Assembly (NCBI GenBank): GCA_022837595.1
Contig: JALHFX010000022.1
Span: 1-28,994 of the forward strand
Reading direction: 5' to 3'
DNA: 28,994 nt
Source: Propionibacterium sp.
Lineage (GTDB): Bacteria > Actinomycetota > Actinomycetes > Propionibacteriales > Propionibacteriaceae
Shown: piece by piece, positions 1 to 8,504 of the stretch
Position numbering within the stretch: position 1 is the first letter of the stretch
Layout of the letters: each line of letters begins with the position of its first letter
Notes under the pieces: generated by a model
The model's input: the letters and a program-made list of their open reading frames with translations, nothing else
Databases searched by the model: none
What the model was told of the DNA's origin: nothing
Position numbers and translations under genes: made by a program

Positions 1-23
1 GCATTCGGATTGCTGTCACTCAT
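1..23 (-). CDS. pstA: Phosphate ABC transporter permease PstA (first 7 codons only)
   Basis: Only the first seven codons (reading MSDSNPN) are inside the window; the gene continues off the left edge. The ATG at 23 overlaps the pstC stop codon in an ATGA arrangement, the usual sign of translational coupling between two permease subunits. The identity as pstA rests entirely on position, because pstA normally follows pstC in pstSCAB operons. The seven residues themselves carry no diagnostic motif. Confidence 0.6.
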
Positions 24-1018
24 GTCGACTCCTTGCCTGCAGGCCGTCTGTTGCGTTTGACCCGAGCAGGCTTCAAACCGCCGGTGATCGCTCGTCCTGC
101 GATATTGACGACGAAGGTGATGACAAAGAGCACGAGGCCCGTTGCGATCAATTGCGGAACTGCGAAGCTGTCGGCCTCCGGAAAGCTCAACGCGATATTC
201 GCCGCGATGGTGTTCGGGTTATGGGAGGTGAGCAGTCGAAATGTGATGTCGCGGCCGCCCGAAAGCACCATGGCGACCGCCATCGTCTCACCTAGCGCGC
301 GTCCCAGGCCCAGCATCGACGCCGAAACGATGCCAGAGCGCCCGAAGGGCAGCACGACTTGCTGAATCATCTCCCAGCGAGTAGCGCCGAGAGCCAGCGA
401 AGCCTCTTCATGCAGCCTGGGGGTACGCAAGAAGACCTCTCGTGACAGCGAGGTTATGATCGGCAGGATCATGATCGCCAGTACCAGAGCGGCAGTTAGC
501 ATGGTGCGCCCGGTGCCCGAAACCGTCCCGCCGAACAGTGGTATCCAGCCCAGATGGGTGTTCAACCATCGGTAGACGGGCACCAGCATCGGAGCCAGGG
601 TATTGATGCCCCACAGACCGAAGACGACCGAGGGCACCGCGGCCAACAGGTCAATGACGAATGCTACGGGGACGCGTAGCCGCTTTGGAGCGTAATGGGA
701 GATATAAAGTGCGATCCCGATAGCAACCGGGACTGCTATCAATAAGGCGAGAAAACTCGCCCAAATAGTCCCGAAAAGGTAAGGAGCGACGTATATCCAG
801 GTGTTCCCATATTGTTGATAATCGGGATCTCCCAAGAAAGCCGGCACCGCCTGCATAATGAGGAAGAGCGCCACAGCGGCGAGGATAACCAGGATCAAGA
901 TTCCTGACCCGACGGAGATTCCTTTGAAAAGAAAGTCCCCGATGTGTCCGTGGTTACTAGTGAGGGACTGGTTGCTTGCCGGTTCGTCGACTTCGGCCCG
1001 CGGGCTGTCAGCTGTCAT
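20..1018 (-). CDS. pstC: Phosphate ABC transporter permease PstC
   Basis: Inner-membrane permease subunit of the high-affinity phosphate importer PstSCAB, forming the channel with PstA. The 332-aa product has a roughly 30-residue cytoplasmic N-terminus, a first membrane segment at about residues 38-60 and several more to the C-terminus. The cytoplasmic EAA loop that docks on the ATPase is visible at about residues 204-224 (EEASLALGATRWEMI followed by VVLP). The conserved segment GRALGETMAVAMVLSGG follows. Length is normal for the family. The ATG at 1018 is preceded by GGAG with five bases of spacing. It lies 91 bases downstream of pstS and overlaps pstA by four bases, so pstS-pstC-pstA is probably one transcript. 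Family assignment is firm. Confidence 0.95.
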   Translation of the reverse strand: MTADSPRAEVDEPASNQSLTSNHGHIGDFLFKGISVGSGILILVILAAVALFLIMQAVPAFLGDPDYQQYGNTWIYVAPYLFGTIWASFLALLIAVPVAIGIALYISHYAPKRLRVPVAFVIDLLAAVPSVVFGLWGINTLAPMLVPVYRWLNTHLGWIPLFGGTVSGTGRTMLTAALVLAIMILPIITSLSREVFLRTPRLHEEASLALGATRWEMIQQVVLPFGRSGIVSASMLGLGRALGETMAVAMVLSGGRDITFRLLTSHNPNTIAANIALSFPEADSFAVPQLIATGLVLFVITFVVNIAGRAITGGLKPARVKRNRRPAGKEST

Positions 1019-1046
1019 AGATTCTCCGGACGCATTTGTGGAAGGC

Positions 1047-1060
1047 GCTGGTTAACCAGC
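1047..1060. repeat. Perfect 14-bp palindrome between pstS and pstC
   Basis: The sequence GCTGGTTAACCAGC reads the same on both strands and sits in the 91-bp gap between the pstS stop and the pstC start. In RNA it could form a 5-bp stem with a TTAA loop. No T-run follows on the minus strand, so it is not a classical terminator. It could act as an mRNA-stabilising or processing hairpin that keeps PstS more abundant than the permeases, which is known for binding-protein operons; that role is inference. Confidence 0.4.
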
Positions 1061-1109
1061 CAGGACGATTGACCATAGCCTGAAATCGGGATTGTCGTGC
1101 ATTCTAGAC

Positions 1110-2204
1110 TCATCTTATGGACGCCGCAGCGGCCTGCACGCCGGTGGCCAGCGACCCCGGCAGAGGCGCATTACCGGCATGCGGGACAGCAGCCTGTTGG
1201 CCGGCATCCGAGACGACGTAGCTCATATAGGCGTTCACGAGTTCTCCGGTAGCAGGATCCTGGTATTCCTGGCATACGATCGCGTAGGAGACCAAGACAA
1301 ACGGGTAGCCAACCGCGTTGCGGTTGAGCTTCAGCGCCCAATCATTGGGGTCGTGTTGGTTAGCTCGCGATGCGGCCTCGACGAGCGCAGCTGCCGCCGC
1401 AGCCTCCGGGCCGACATACCCACCGATGCCGGTCTTGCTGTACTTGGCCACTGTCATGGTTTCCGGGATGCCGGATTCGTCGGCGTAGCCGATGGTCCCA
1501 ACGCCGTTTTGCACAGCGGCGACGACACCCGAAGTGCCCTGGGCGGCTTCGCCCCGAATCGACGACGGCCAATCCCCGGACGCCGCATCAGTCCAGATCT
1601 CCGGGACAACTTCGGCCAGCGTGGCGGTGAAGTTCTCAGTGGTGCCTGAGTTATCGGATCGGTGTACCGGCGTGATGGCTAGATCGGGTAGTGGGAGATC
1701 AGAGTTGAGCTCGGCGATTGCTGGATCATTCCAGTTATTGATCTCTCCACGGAAAATCATCGCGATCAATGCAGCACTCAAATACAACTCTGAGACACCT
1801 TCGAGGTTGAAGACGATCGCGATAGGAGCGACGTAGATCGGTAGGTTGAGCGGTGGCGTGTCGGCAGCGCAGCTGGCGAAACGACCACTCATCTGGTCGT
1901 CGCTGAGCGCTCGATCGGAACCGGCGAATGCGGCCCCGCCGTCGCGGAAGGCGGTGCGTCCGGCCCCGGAACCATCAGGGGAATAATTGATGGTCACCTT
2001 GGGATGCGCTGTCTGGAATGCCGCTCGCCAGACCTCTTGGGCCGACTTGGTCGAGCTTGCGCCGACGCCCTGGAGTGTGCCTGCCAGGGTGCTCTGCGTA
2101 CCGGAATCCGCAGAACCTCCGGCAGCGGTCTCGTTGGTGGCACAAGCCGAAAGCAACAGCGCAATGGCGGCAACTGAGCCGATGCCGTTACGCACAGTCT
2201 TCAC
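1110..2204 (-). CDS. pstS: Phosphate-binding lipoprotein PstS
   Basis: Extracytoplasmic phosphate-binding lipoprotein that delivers inorganic phosphate to PstCAB. The GTG at 2204 is chosen as the start, giving 364 aa: GAAGGGA lies six bases upstream, and it puts a lysine/arginine-containing signal peptide directly at the N-terminus, ending in the lipobox LSAC with the lipidated Cys at residue 21. The open frame extends 32 codons further upstream, but that part has no signal-peptide character. Phosphate-site signatures are visible: a VGASST segment near the mature N-terminus, SPDGSGAGR and FAGSDRALS, and HRSDNSGTTENF in the middle. It heads the pst operon and is followed by pstC after 91 bases. 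No convincing PHO box was recognised upstream. Confidence 0.93.
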   Translation of the reverse strand: MKTVRNGIGSVAAIALLLSACATNETAAGGSADSGTQSTLAGTLQGVGASSTKSAQEVWRAAFQTAHPKVTINYSPDGSGAGRTAFRDGGAAFAGSDRALSDDQMSGRFASCAADTPPLNLPIYVAPIAIVFNLEGVSELYLSAALIAMIFRGEINNWNDPAIAELNSDLPLPDLAITPVHRSDNSGTTENFTATLAEVVPEIWTDAASGDWPSSIRGEAAQGTSGVVAAVQNGVGTIGYADESGIPETMTVAKYSKTGIGGYVGPEAAAAAALVEAASRANQHDPNDWALKLNRNAVGYPFVLVSYAIVCQEYQDPATGELVNAYMSYVVSDAGQQAAVPHAGNAPLPGSLATGVQAAAASIR

Positions 2205-2335
2205 AATCGTTCCCTTCAGGGTCCGGGGCGCTGCACGCCTGTTGGTTCGACCACAACTGAACACGTGGACGGCACCGATAACGGGAGATGCAGCAGTCAA
2301 CAGCCTATGCCCACCCCTGCCACGTTCACACTCTG

Positions 2336-3802
2336 CTACTTCTCGGCTGTTGGTGTGACAGATCCCTGTGCGACAGCCTCATGTCGGGTGATAGTGATCG
2401 CTTTCCTGCCGCTGAATACACGGCGCAGCGGTGTATTGTGCGCTGCGAGATGCGCTGAGATGTGCGCATGGGTTGTTTCATCTATGTGATGGCGCAGGCT
2501 GTAGAAGACGAGGCCGATGCCGACCAAACCGATACCCAGGAGGTTCTGCCACCAGGTGTATTGGAAGAGATTCGAGAGTGCGCCAAGGATCGCCAGGATC
2601 GGGATCGTGTACCCCAATGGCAGCTTCATTCCGGTACCAGGCCATTTCTTCACGGCCAGCGCAAGAGCAGTCGCAGAAACGATGACCAGCGCGACGACGG
2701 TCGCCACATTACTCAGCACGACTACCGTCTCGAACGCATTCGACACGATGAGCACGAGCGCGATAGCACCAGTGATGATCACCGGGATTACCGGCCGACC
2801 CTTATTCGTGAGTTTGCCCATGACAGTGGGGATGTCCTTATTTCTGGCCATGTCGACGAATAGCTCGGCTGAAGCCAGTACGTTCGCGTTGGCACCGGAC
2901 AAAGTAGAGACGACCGCTGCAAGTGCCACCAACGTGCCCATGAACCCGCCGAGACCGAAGGGTTTGCCCAGTGCCTCGGCCGCCTGCGCCACACCGGCAC
3001 TGCCGAAATGCTTGACCTCACTCATCAGCAACGCGACGGCGACGAGAACATAGGCGATCATCACGATGACAAGGGAGAGGATGACCGCAGCGGGGATTGT
3101 CTTCTGCGGATTCTTCACTTGGCTCGCAATGTTGGTGACGACGTTGAAGCCCGTATATGCGGTGAACAAGATCGCTGCAGCATAGAACATCGATCCGGGG
3201 GCGGTCATCGAGCCGTGTACGGAGATCAGCAGGTCAGGACGGAATGCGATCAATCCGAAAACGATCATGACCAGCAGTATGAGCAGCTTGAACCCGACCA
3301 TCCAGGTCTCCGCCTTGCCGATCATGTCGCTAGGTCCAAAATTCAAGAAGATAAGCAATACCGCCGCGACCAATGCCCACAGCAGCGCAGTGTCCTGCAT
3401 GCTGTCCGGCAGGAAATAGAGCAGATACGTCCCGAACGAGACCAGTACGAAGGCGATGGCCGCGACGCCCATGATGAAAAACGCCCACATTGTGAGGAAA
3501 CGCCACATCGGGCCGAGATAGGTCGCCACCGGGTAGTAGCTTGATTTACCGACAGGTGCTCGGGCAGCGACCGCCGCGAAGCACAGCGCGGAAAAGACCA
3601 TGATGATGCCTGCCAGGATGAACCCGACCACAGCCCCTGATCCGGCCTTGTCCACAACTGTGCCGGACAGCGCGAACACCCCACCGCCGATCATGGTTCC
3701 GACCGCGAAGGCGAGACAGGCGATCAGTCCGATCTGCCGGGCTGTTTGGCTTTGAGCTGACCTCGTACCGCCAGTATCGCCAGCTACATCAAATCCAGCC
3801 AT
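2336..3802 (-). CDS. APC-superfamily amino-acid permease
   Basis: Predicted secondary transporter of 488 aa with about 12 membrane-spanning segments. The first one carries the motif GTMIGGGVFALSG, matching the unwound TM1 substrate-binding glycine motif of the amino acid-polyamine-organocation superfamily. Another typical stretch, YTGFNVVTNIASQVKNPQKTIP, corresponds to the family's TM6 and following loop. It probably exchanges or symports amino acids; the substrate cannot be read from sequence. The ATG at 3802 has AAGGA about 12 bases upstream, rather distant. It lies between pstS and mutT1, which in other actinobacteria tend to be close neighbours, so it may be a local insertion. It is 131 bp upstream of pstS, enough for pstS to have its own promoter. 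Confidence 0.85.
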   Translation of the reverse strand: MAGFDVAGDTGGTRSAQSQTARQIGLIACLAFAVGTMIGGGVFALSGTVVDKAGSGAVVGFILAGIIMVFSALCFAAVAARAPVGKSSYYPVATYLGPMWRFLTMWAFFIMGVAAIAFVLVSFGTYLLYFLPDSMQDTALLWALVAAVLLIFLNFGPSDMIGKAETWMVGFKLLILLVMIVFGLIAFRPDLLISVHGSMTAPGSMFYAAAILFTAYTGFNVVTNIASQVKNPQKTIPAAVILSLVIVMIAYVLVAVALLMSEVKHFGSAGVAQAAEALGKPFGLGGFMGTLVALAAVVSTLSGANANVLASAELFVDMARNKDIPTVMGKLTNKGRPVIPVIITGAIALVLIVSNAFETVVVLSNVATVVALVIVSATALALAVKKWPGTGMKLPLGYTIPILAILGALSNLFQYTWWQNLLGIGLVGIGLVFYSLRHHIDETTHAHISAHLAAHNTPLRRVFSGRKAITITRHEAVAQGSVTPTAEK

Positions 3803-3871
3803 GTGAGTGCGCGTTCCTTTCTGCGCTGGCCATCGCGGCTTCCGGACCGCTGCCTTCTGGCTCCTGGCGTC

Positions 3872-3877
3872 ATATTA
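3872..3877 (-). promoter_or_regulatory. Possible -10 element for the APC permease, within a small dyad
   Basis: On the minus strand the hexamer TAATAT lies about 70 bases before the permease ATG and matches the sigma-70-type TANNNT pattern. It sits within a short inverted repeat, GTCAT-ATTAG-ATGAC at 3869-3883, which could be an operator over the -10 region. No good -35 hexamer is seen at the expected distance. The 180-bp gap 3803-3982 between the permease and mutT1 holds nothing else recognised. Confidence 0.25.
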
Positions 3878-3982
3878 GATGACCTCACTGCGGCGGGCGT
3901 GACCGGTGAAGCTGGGGCATGCTGCGACGCAGCGATCGCCCGGGCTGGTCGCCAGCACCCAACGGCGTCAATGACGAGTCAC

Positions 3983-4861
3983 TCATAGACGAGGAGCGAT
4001 ACACAAAATGTCGACCGGTTGCATGGCGGGGTCGACGTAGACGATGGCGACTTCCCCTGGACGCAAGGTGTGATTCGGCTTCACGCCCAGCGCATCGAAG
4101 ATGGCCGGTAGCACTGGACGGTGTCCGCAGATCGCAAGTGGACGGTCGGCCTTATGCGCCAACTTGATCAACTTCGACATCGCCTGTAATACACCTTGAG
4201 GGTTCTTCGCAGCGGCCTCCTCGCTCAGCGACTCGAAGGCCCGGATGTCGAGACCGGCACGGTGGGCATAGGGAGTGAGCGTCTTCATGCAACGGGTTGA
4301 GCTCGAACTTGCCAGCTCGCCTACTCCGAAGGCTTGCAGAAGCCCGCTGAGTGCTTTGGCTTGACGTCGACCGCGTTCGGTGAGCCGACGATCTGCGTCG
4401 CGTCCCTGCCATTGCTTGCGGTTCATCGCTTTGGCGTGGCGGACGATGAATAGCGGCGTGGGTACCGGTTCGCGTAATGCCTGGACAACATTGCCGACAT
4501 CATCGTCATAGCTGAGCTCTCGGATGGCTTTGCTGGTGGGCCACCATTCGACTTTGTCAGCTTCCTTGTCATGGCCGACGACCTCGTTGCTGGCCAATTC
4601 CGCTAGCCACCACTGCACGACCTTGATATGCGAGTTGATCGGATACCGCGCGGTATTCAACCGGCGCACCAACCGGATAGCGTGCCCGGTCTCTTCTTGG
4701 ACTTCGCGGACAGCTGTCACAGGAAGGTATTCGTCCGGCAGCATCTTTCCCTTGGGCAGACTCCAGTCGTCATATGACGGGCGATGTACCACGAGTACTT
4801 CGCGGTGATTGCGCTTGCCACGCAGGACGACCGCGCCACTGGCGTTGACTATCTTCGTCAT
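3983..4861 (-). CDS. mutT1: Nudix hydrolase / histidine phosphatase fusion, MutT1-type
   Basis: A 292-aa two-domain protein. The N-terminal Nudix domain has a complete Nudix box at residues 38-60 (G, five residues, E, seven residues, then REVQEETGH). The C-terminal histidine phosphatase domain begins with FIVRHAKAMNR near residue 140 and has the second catalytic His in CGHRPVLP. This is the layout of mycobacterial MutT1, which degrades 8-oxo-(d)GTP and diadenosine polyphosphates, the first domain acting as pyrophosphohydrolase and the second as phosphatase. It starts two bases after the ppk stop, so the two are almost certainly co-transcribed, and the ppk-mutT1 pairing is also found in mycobacteria. 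The domain calls are firm; the substrates are inferred from the family. Confidence 0.9.
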   Translation of the reverse strand: MTKIVNASGAVVLRGKRNHREVLVVHRPSYDDWSLPKGKMLPDEYLPVTAVREVQEETGHAIRLVRRLNTARYPINSHIKVVQWWLAELASNEVVGHDKEADKVEWWPTSKAIRELSYDDDVGNVVQALREPVPTPLFIVRHAKAMNRKQWQGRDADRRLTERGRRQAKALSGLLQAFGVGELASSSSTRCMKTLTPYAHRAGLDIRAFESLSEEAAAKNPQGVLQAMSKLIKLAHKADRPLAICGHRPVLPAIFDALGVKPNHTLRPGEVAIVYVDPAMQPVDILCIAPRL

Positions 4862-4863
4862 GG

Positions 4864-6966
4864 TCAGTTCCGCCGTGCAGAGACACGTCTGATGAGGTAC
4901 TCCTGGAGGTCACGCAGGGGTACACCGTCGTCGTCGGTGGTGACCGGCGTCCAATTCTGGTCATGTAACCGCCAGCTGACTGTCTGATCGTCGAAGGCCA
5001 GATCGAAGAGCTCCCCGATTTGAGCGATGTGGCCCGGATTTGTGATCGAGACAATCGCTTCAACACGCCGATCGAGATTACGGTGCATCAGGTCGGAACT
5101 GCCGATACCTACCGAAGGATTACCGCCGTTCTCGAACCAGAAGAGCCGGGAATGCTCGAGGAACCGTCCAAGGATCGAACGCACCCGCACGTTCTCGCTG
5201 AGTCCCGGAACACCTGGCCGCACCGCGCAGATACCGCGGACCCACATGTCCACAGGCACCCCCGCGTTCGAAGCGTGATAAAGCGCGTCGATGACTGCTT
5301 CGTCCACGACGGAGTTCACCTTGATACGGATTCGTGCCGGCAAACCGGCACGGTGATTTGCGATCTCGTGTTCGATATTCGTGATCAGGCCGGTACGGAT
5401 GCCTGCGGGAGCCACGAGTAGTCGTCGGTAGTTGGTCTCGCGGGTCATACCGGACAGATGATTGAAAAGCCGCGCGACATCGTCGGTGATGATCGTATTA
5501 CTGGTCAACAAGCCCATATCTTCGTACAACCGTGCGGTTTTCGGATTGTAATTGCCGGTGCCGATGTGGGCGTAGCGACGCAGGCCATCGGGCTCGTCGC
5601 GGACGATGAGCATCAGCTTGCAGTGGGTCTTAAGACCGACCATGCCGTAGACGACGTGGACACCATATTTCTCGAGCTTCCGTGCCCAGGCGATATTGGC
5701 TTGCTCGTCGAAACGAGCCTTGATCTCGACCAGTGCTAGCACCTGTTTGCCGGCCATCGCGGCCTCGATGAGGGCATCGATGATCGGTGAGTCGCCGCTG
5801 GTGCGATAAAGAGTCTGCTTGATCGCCAAGACCCGCGGATCTGCGGCAGCCTGCTCGACCAGCCGTTGCACGCTGGTGGCAAACGAATCATAGGGATGCT
5901 GGACGAGAACGTCTTTCTTGCGCAGCGCCTTGAAGATATTCGCCGGTTTGGAGGAGACAACTCCCATCAGTAGATCGGGGTGAGTTTTCGGCAAGAAACC
6001 GGGATAGCTGATGTTCTCGCGATCGACTCCCGCAAGCCCGAACAGCCCCGTCAGATCCAACGGTGCCGGAATCTTGAAGACTTCCCTCTCGGAAATATCC
6101 AACTCGCCGGTGAGCAGTGTAAGCATCTCATCGTCGATGGTCTCCTCGACCTCGAGGCGAACCGGCGAGCGCCCGACCTTGCGGCTGAGCAGTTCCTTCT
6201 CGAGCGCGAAAAGTATGTTCTCGGCATCGTCCTCCTCGACCTCGAGGTCTTCATTGCGGGTCACTCGAAAAGTCGTGTGCTGCAGCACCTGCATTCCGCT
6301 GAAGACTTCGTCCAGATGCTCGATGATGAGCGTCTCGAGTGGGATGAAGCGTCCACCGCCAAGCGGTACGAATCGTGAGAGTATGCTCGGCAGCTTTATG
6401 CGAGCGAACTGACGACCTTCCCTGGACGGGTGGTTCAGGAGAATCGCGAGGTTGATCGAAAGTCCCGAGATATAGGGGAAGGGATGGGAGGAGTCGACTG
6501 CCAGCGGGGTCAGCACCGGGAAGATACGTTCGGTGAACAGTGCATGCATGCGCTGCTGCTCATCGTCGGTGAGCTCGGCCCAATCAAGAATCTTGATGCC
6601 CTCGGTCTCGAGCGCCGGACGCACGTCATTGGCGAAAACCTGCGCCTGATCGATGACCAACTCGGAGGTACGGGCGAGGATAGCGTCATGCAGGTCGCGA
6701 GGCATGATGCCCGCCGGTGAGGGCACCGCAACACCGGCGTCGATGCGCCTTTTCAGGCCTGCCACCCGCACCATGAAGAACTCATCAAGGTTGGATGAAA
6801 AAATCGCCAGAAACTTGGCGCGCTCGAGCAGTGGGACGCGCTGGGCATCCTTCGCAAGATCGAGCACCCTGTTGTTGAACGCCAGCCAGCTGAGCTCGCG
6901 GTCGGAATAGCGGCCTTCTGGAAGCTGGGCTTCGATCGGGAGTTGAGGCGCTGTCTGTTGTGTCAC
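4864..6966 (-). CDS. ppk: Polyphosphate kinase PPK1
   Basis: Makes inorganic polyphosphate from the gamma-phosphate of ATP, reversibly. The family's catalytic elements are present: KARFDEQANI, GLKTHCKLM with His448, YAHIGTGNYN with His467, and FLEHSR with His605, corresponding to the active-site histidines of the E. coli enzyme. About 700 aa is the usual length. GTG at 6966 is preferred as the start: a strong AAGGAGG lies four bases upstream, whereas the TTG at 6969 would leave one base of spacing. The GTG overlaps the mshD stop (GTGA), indicating coupling. The downstream neighbour mutT1 and the nearby pst genes place it in a phosphate-storage neighbourhood. Confidence 0.95.
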   Translation of the reverse strand: MTQQTAPQLPIEAQLPEGRYSDRELSWLAFNNRVLDLAKDAQRVPLLERAKFLAIFSSNLDEFFMVRVAGLKRRIDAGVAVPSPAGIMPRDLHDAILARTSELVIDQAQVFANDVRPALETEGIKILDWAELTDDEQQRMHALFTERIFPVLTPLAVDSSHPFPYISGLSINLAILLNHPSREGRQFARIKLPSILSRFVPLGGGRFIPLETLIIEHLDEVFSGMQVLQHTTFRVTRNEDLEVEEDDAENILFALEKELLSRKVGRSPVRLEVEETIDDEMLTLLTGELDISEREVFKIPAPLDLTGLFGLAGVDRENISYPGFLPKTHPDLLMGVVSSKPANIFKALRKKDVLVQHPYDSFATSVQRLVEQAAADPRVLAIKQTLYRTSGDSPIIDALIEAAMAGKQVLALVEIKARFDEQANIAWARKLEKYGVHVVYGMVGLKTHCKLMLIVRDEPDGLRRYAHIGTGNYNPKTARLYEDMGLLTSNTIITDDVARLFNHLSGMTRETNYRRLLVAPAGIRTGLITNIEHEIANHRAGLPARIRIKVNSVVDEAVIDALYHASNAGVPVDMWVRGICAVRPGVPGLSENVRVRSILGRFLEHSRLFWFENGGNPSVGIGSSDLMHRNLDRRVEAIVSITNPGHIAQIGELFDLAFDDQTVSWRLHDQNWTPVTTDDDGVPLRDLQEYLIRRVSARRN

Positions 6967-7859
6967 CAATCCTCCTTGACATGGCCGTAAGAGACATCGA
7001 CGTGGATGACCTCGAATCCTGCCGCCCGATAGATCCCGACGACTCGCTCGTTGGCCGCTTCGACGTATAGATCGATGATCGACGCGCCCCGGTTCTGCAT
7101 GTGAATGATACCGGCTTCGAGTAAAGCCCTGCCAAGCCCGCGTCCATTCAGACCGGGATCTATCCCGATGACGTAAACTTCGCCTTCGTCGCCCTCCACT
7201 TTGGTCCAGTGGTAGCCCACCAGCTCTTGGGTGCGAGCATCTCGGGCAACCAGCAAGTCTGTGTTGCGATACCAGGGTTCGTTCATTCGAGCCTCGAAAT
7301 CCGCTGCCGTCAAAATGCCTTGTTCAGGGTGCGTGGCGAAGGCTGCGGCGTTGACGGCTACCAGCCGGGCAAGGTCACTGGATCGGTAATGATCGAGGAC
7401 GAAGCCGTCGGGCATCGGGATCGCGGCCGCGAGCGCGGACCGGGAGAGGTCGAGACGCATGACCAGCAGTCCACGTACCACCGCCAGCCCGAGGGCGGAT
7501 GCGAGTGCTCGCGCCCCAGGCAGATCGCCGAATGCCCACCAACTGAGCGGCTGGTCGGTGCCGGTGATTCTCTCGGCGAGGGCTCGCCCGATGCCTCGTC
7601 GCCGCTGGTCCGGGGCGACCACGAGCTGGACGCTGCGATCTCGAAGATCCAGCTGCGCATAGCCGACCAATCCGGCCACCGGATCGGCAACGGTGGCCAG
7701 CCAGTGGACGACCCGCGCGGTGCCTTGCCCAGCCAAGGCCAGTTGCGCGGCCTCATTGAGCGGATGCACCCCGTCGGACCGGTGGGCCATGGCGGCCAGC
7801 CGATGCACGGCAAGTCTGTCGGTATCCGGAAGATCTAGGTGGCGGCTGATAACGGTCAT
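6963..7859 (-). CDS. mshD: Mycothiol synthase MshD
   Basis: Last enzyme of mycothiol synthesis: acetylates the cysteine amine of Cys-GlcN-Ins with acetyl-CoA. Two GNAT domains in tandem are visible. The N-terminal one carries the acetyl-CoA loop QRRRGIGRALAE; the C-terminal one carries IDPGLNGRGLGRALLE and the closing NERVVGIYRAAGFE. Starting at the ATG at 7859 gives 298 aa, a normal MshD length beginning MTVISRHLDLPD. The open frame extends 45 codons further upstream, but that part is Arg/Pro-rich and unlike the family. No strong ribosome-binding site is seen. It is followed by ppk with a four-base overlap. Mycothiol is restricted to actinobacteria, so this gene is the best taxonomic marker in the window. 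Confidence 0.9.
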   Translation of the reverse strand: MTVISRHLDLPDTDRLAVHRLAAMAHRSDGVHPLNEAAQLALAGQGTARVVHWLATVADPVAGLVGYAQLDLRDRSVQLVVAPDQRRRGIGRALAERITGTDQPLSWWAFGDLPGARALASALGLAVVRGLLVMRLDLSRSALAAAIPMPDGFVLDHYRSSDLARLVAVNAAAFATHPEQGILTAADFEARMNEPWYRNTDLLVARDARTQELVGYHWTKVEGDEGEVYVIGIDPGLNGRGLGRALLEAGIIHMQNRGASIIDLYVEAANERVVGIYRAAGFEVIHVDVSYGHVKEDW

Positions 7860-7971
7860 GAAGGTCTGTCTATCGTGAATCTGAACCCGACGGCAGGAAC
7901 CGGGCCGATGGGGGAGCCGAATTCTGGGACCGGGCGAGGAGCCCTTGATGCGGGACGCCCACAGGATCCGG

Positions 7972-8418
7972 TCAGGATACCGACCCCCAATCATCGGAGT
8001 CGAGAAGTAGCGTTACAGGGCCATCGTTGACAAACTCGACTTGCATATTTGCGCCGAAGATACCGGTGGAGACTTCGGCCCCGCGTTCGCGCAGCGCGGC
8101 GCAATATGCATCGACCAGAGGTTCGCCGATCGACGCGGGAGCTGCCTTGTTCCACGACGGTCGCCGGCCCTTTCGGGTATTCGCGTAGAGCGTGAACTGG
8201 CTGACGACGAGAATCGGGGCATTCAGGTCGCTTGCTGATAGCTCATCTTTGAGGATGCGGAGCTTCCAGGTTTTATCAGCCATCTTCGCCACGATCGGCT
8301 CATCGTCATCGTGGGTGATACCGACCAGTGCCAGCAGCCCAGGTCGTTTCAGCTCACCGGTGACCCGGCCATCGACCACAACTTTCGCCGACCTTGCTCG
8401 TTGAAGTAGAACACGCAC
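7972..8418 (-). CDS. dtd: D-aminoacyl-tRNA deacylase
   Basis: Hydrolyses D-amino acids (and glycine mischarged on tRNA-Ala) from tRNA. The 148-aa product has the family's two active-site motifs: SQFTLYA at residues 73-79 and the Gly-cisPro segment NDGPVT at residues 131-136. It also begins with the typical MRVLLQRARSAKV. The start is a GTG at 8418 with no Shine-Dalgarno sequence but with TAGGCT ending exactly six bases upstream, so the mRNA is probably leaderless. It is 112 bases upstream of mshD on the same strand and divergent from the small membrane protein gene at 8727. Confidence 0.95.
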   Translation of the reverse strand: MRVLLQRARSAKVVVDGRVTGELKRPGLLALVGITHDDDEPIVAKMADKTWKLRILKDELSASDLNAPILVVSQFTLYANTRKGRRPSWNKAAPASIGEPLVDAYCAALRERGAEVSTGIFGANMQVEFVNDGPVTLLLDSDDWGSVS

Positions 8419-8424
8419 GGCACA

Positions 8425-8430
8425 AGCCTA
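8425..8430 (-). promoter_or_regulatory. Probable -10 element of a leaderless dtd promoter
   Basis: On the minus strand TAGGCT (pattern TANNNT) is followed by six bases and then the dtd GTG. That places the expected transcription start on the first base of the start codon. There is no Shine-Dalgarno sequence in the gap and no clear -35 hexamer. Confidence 0.45.
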
Positions 8431-8504
8431 GAGCCAGCGCTGGATGGTCGCGGATCTCGCGGTCCGTGCTGGCTCTCGCGTCGTCGCTGCCGCTACCGAA
8501 AGGG

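Noticed and set aside
2205..2335. PHO box (GTTCACC-type direct repeats) upstream of pstS
   Set aside because: Isolated GTTCA-like pieces are present on both strands, but no pair with 11-bp spacing matches well enough to claim a PhoP site.
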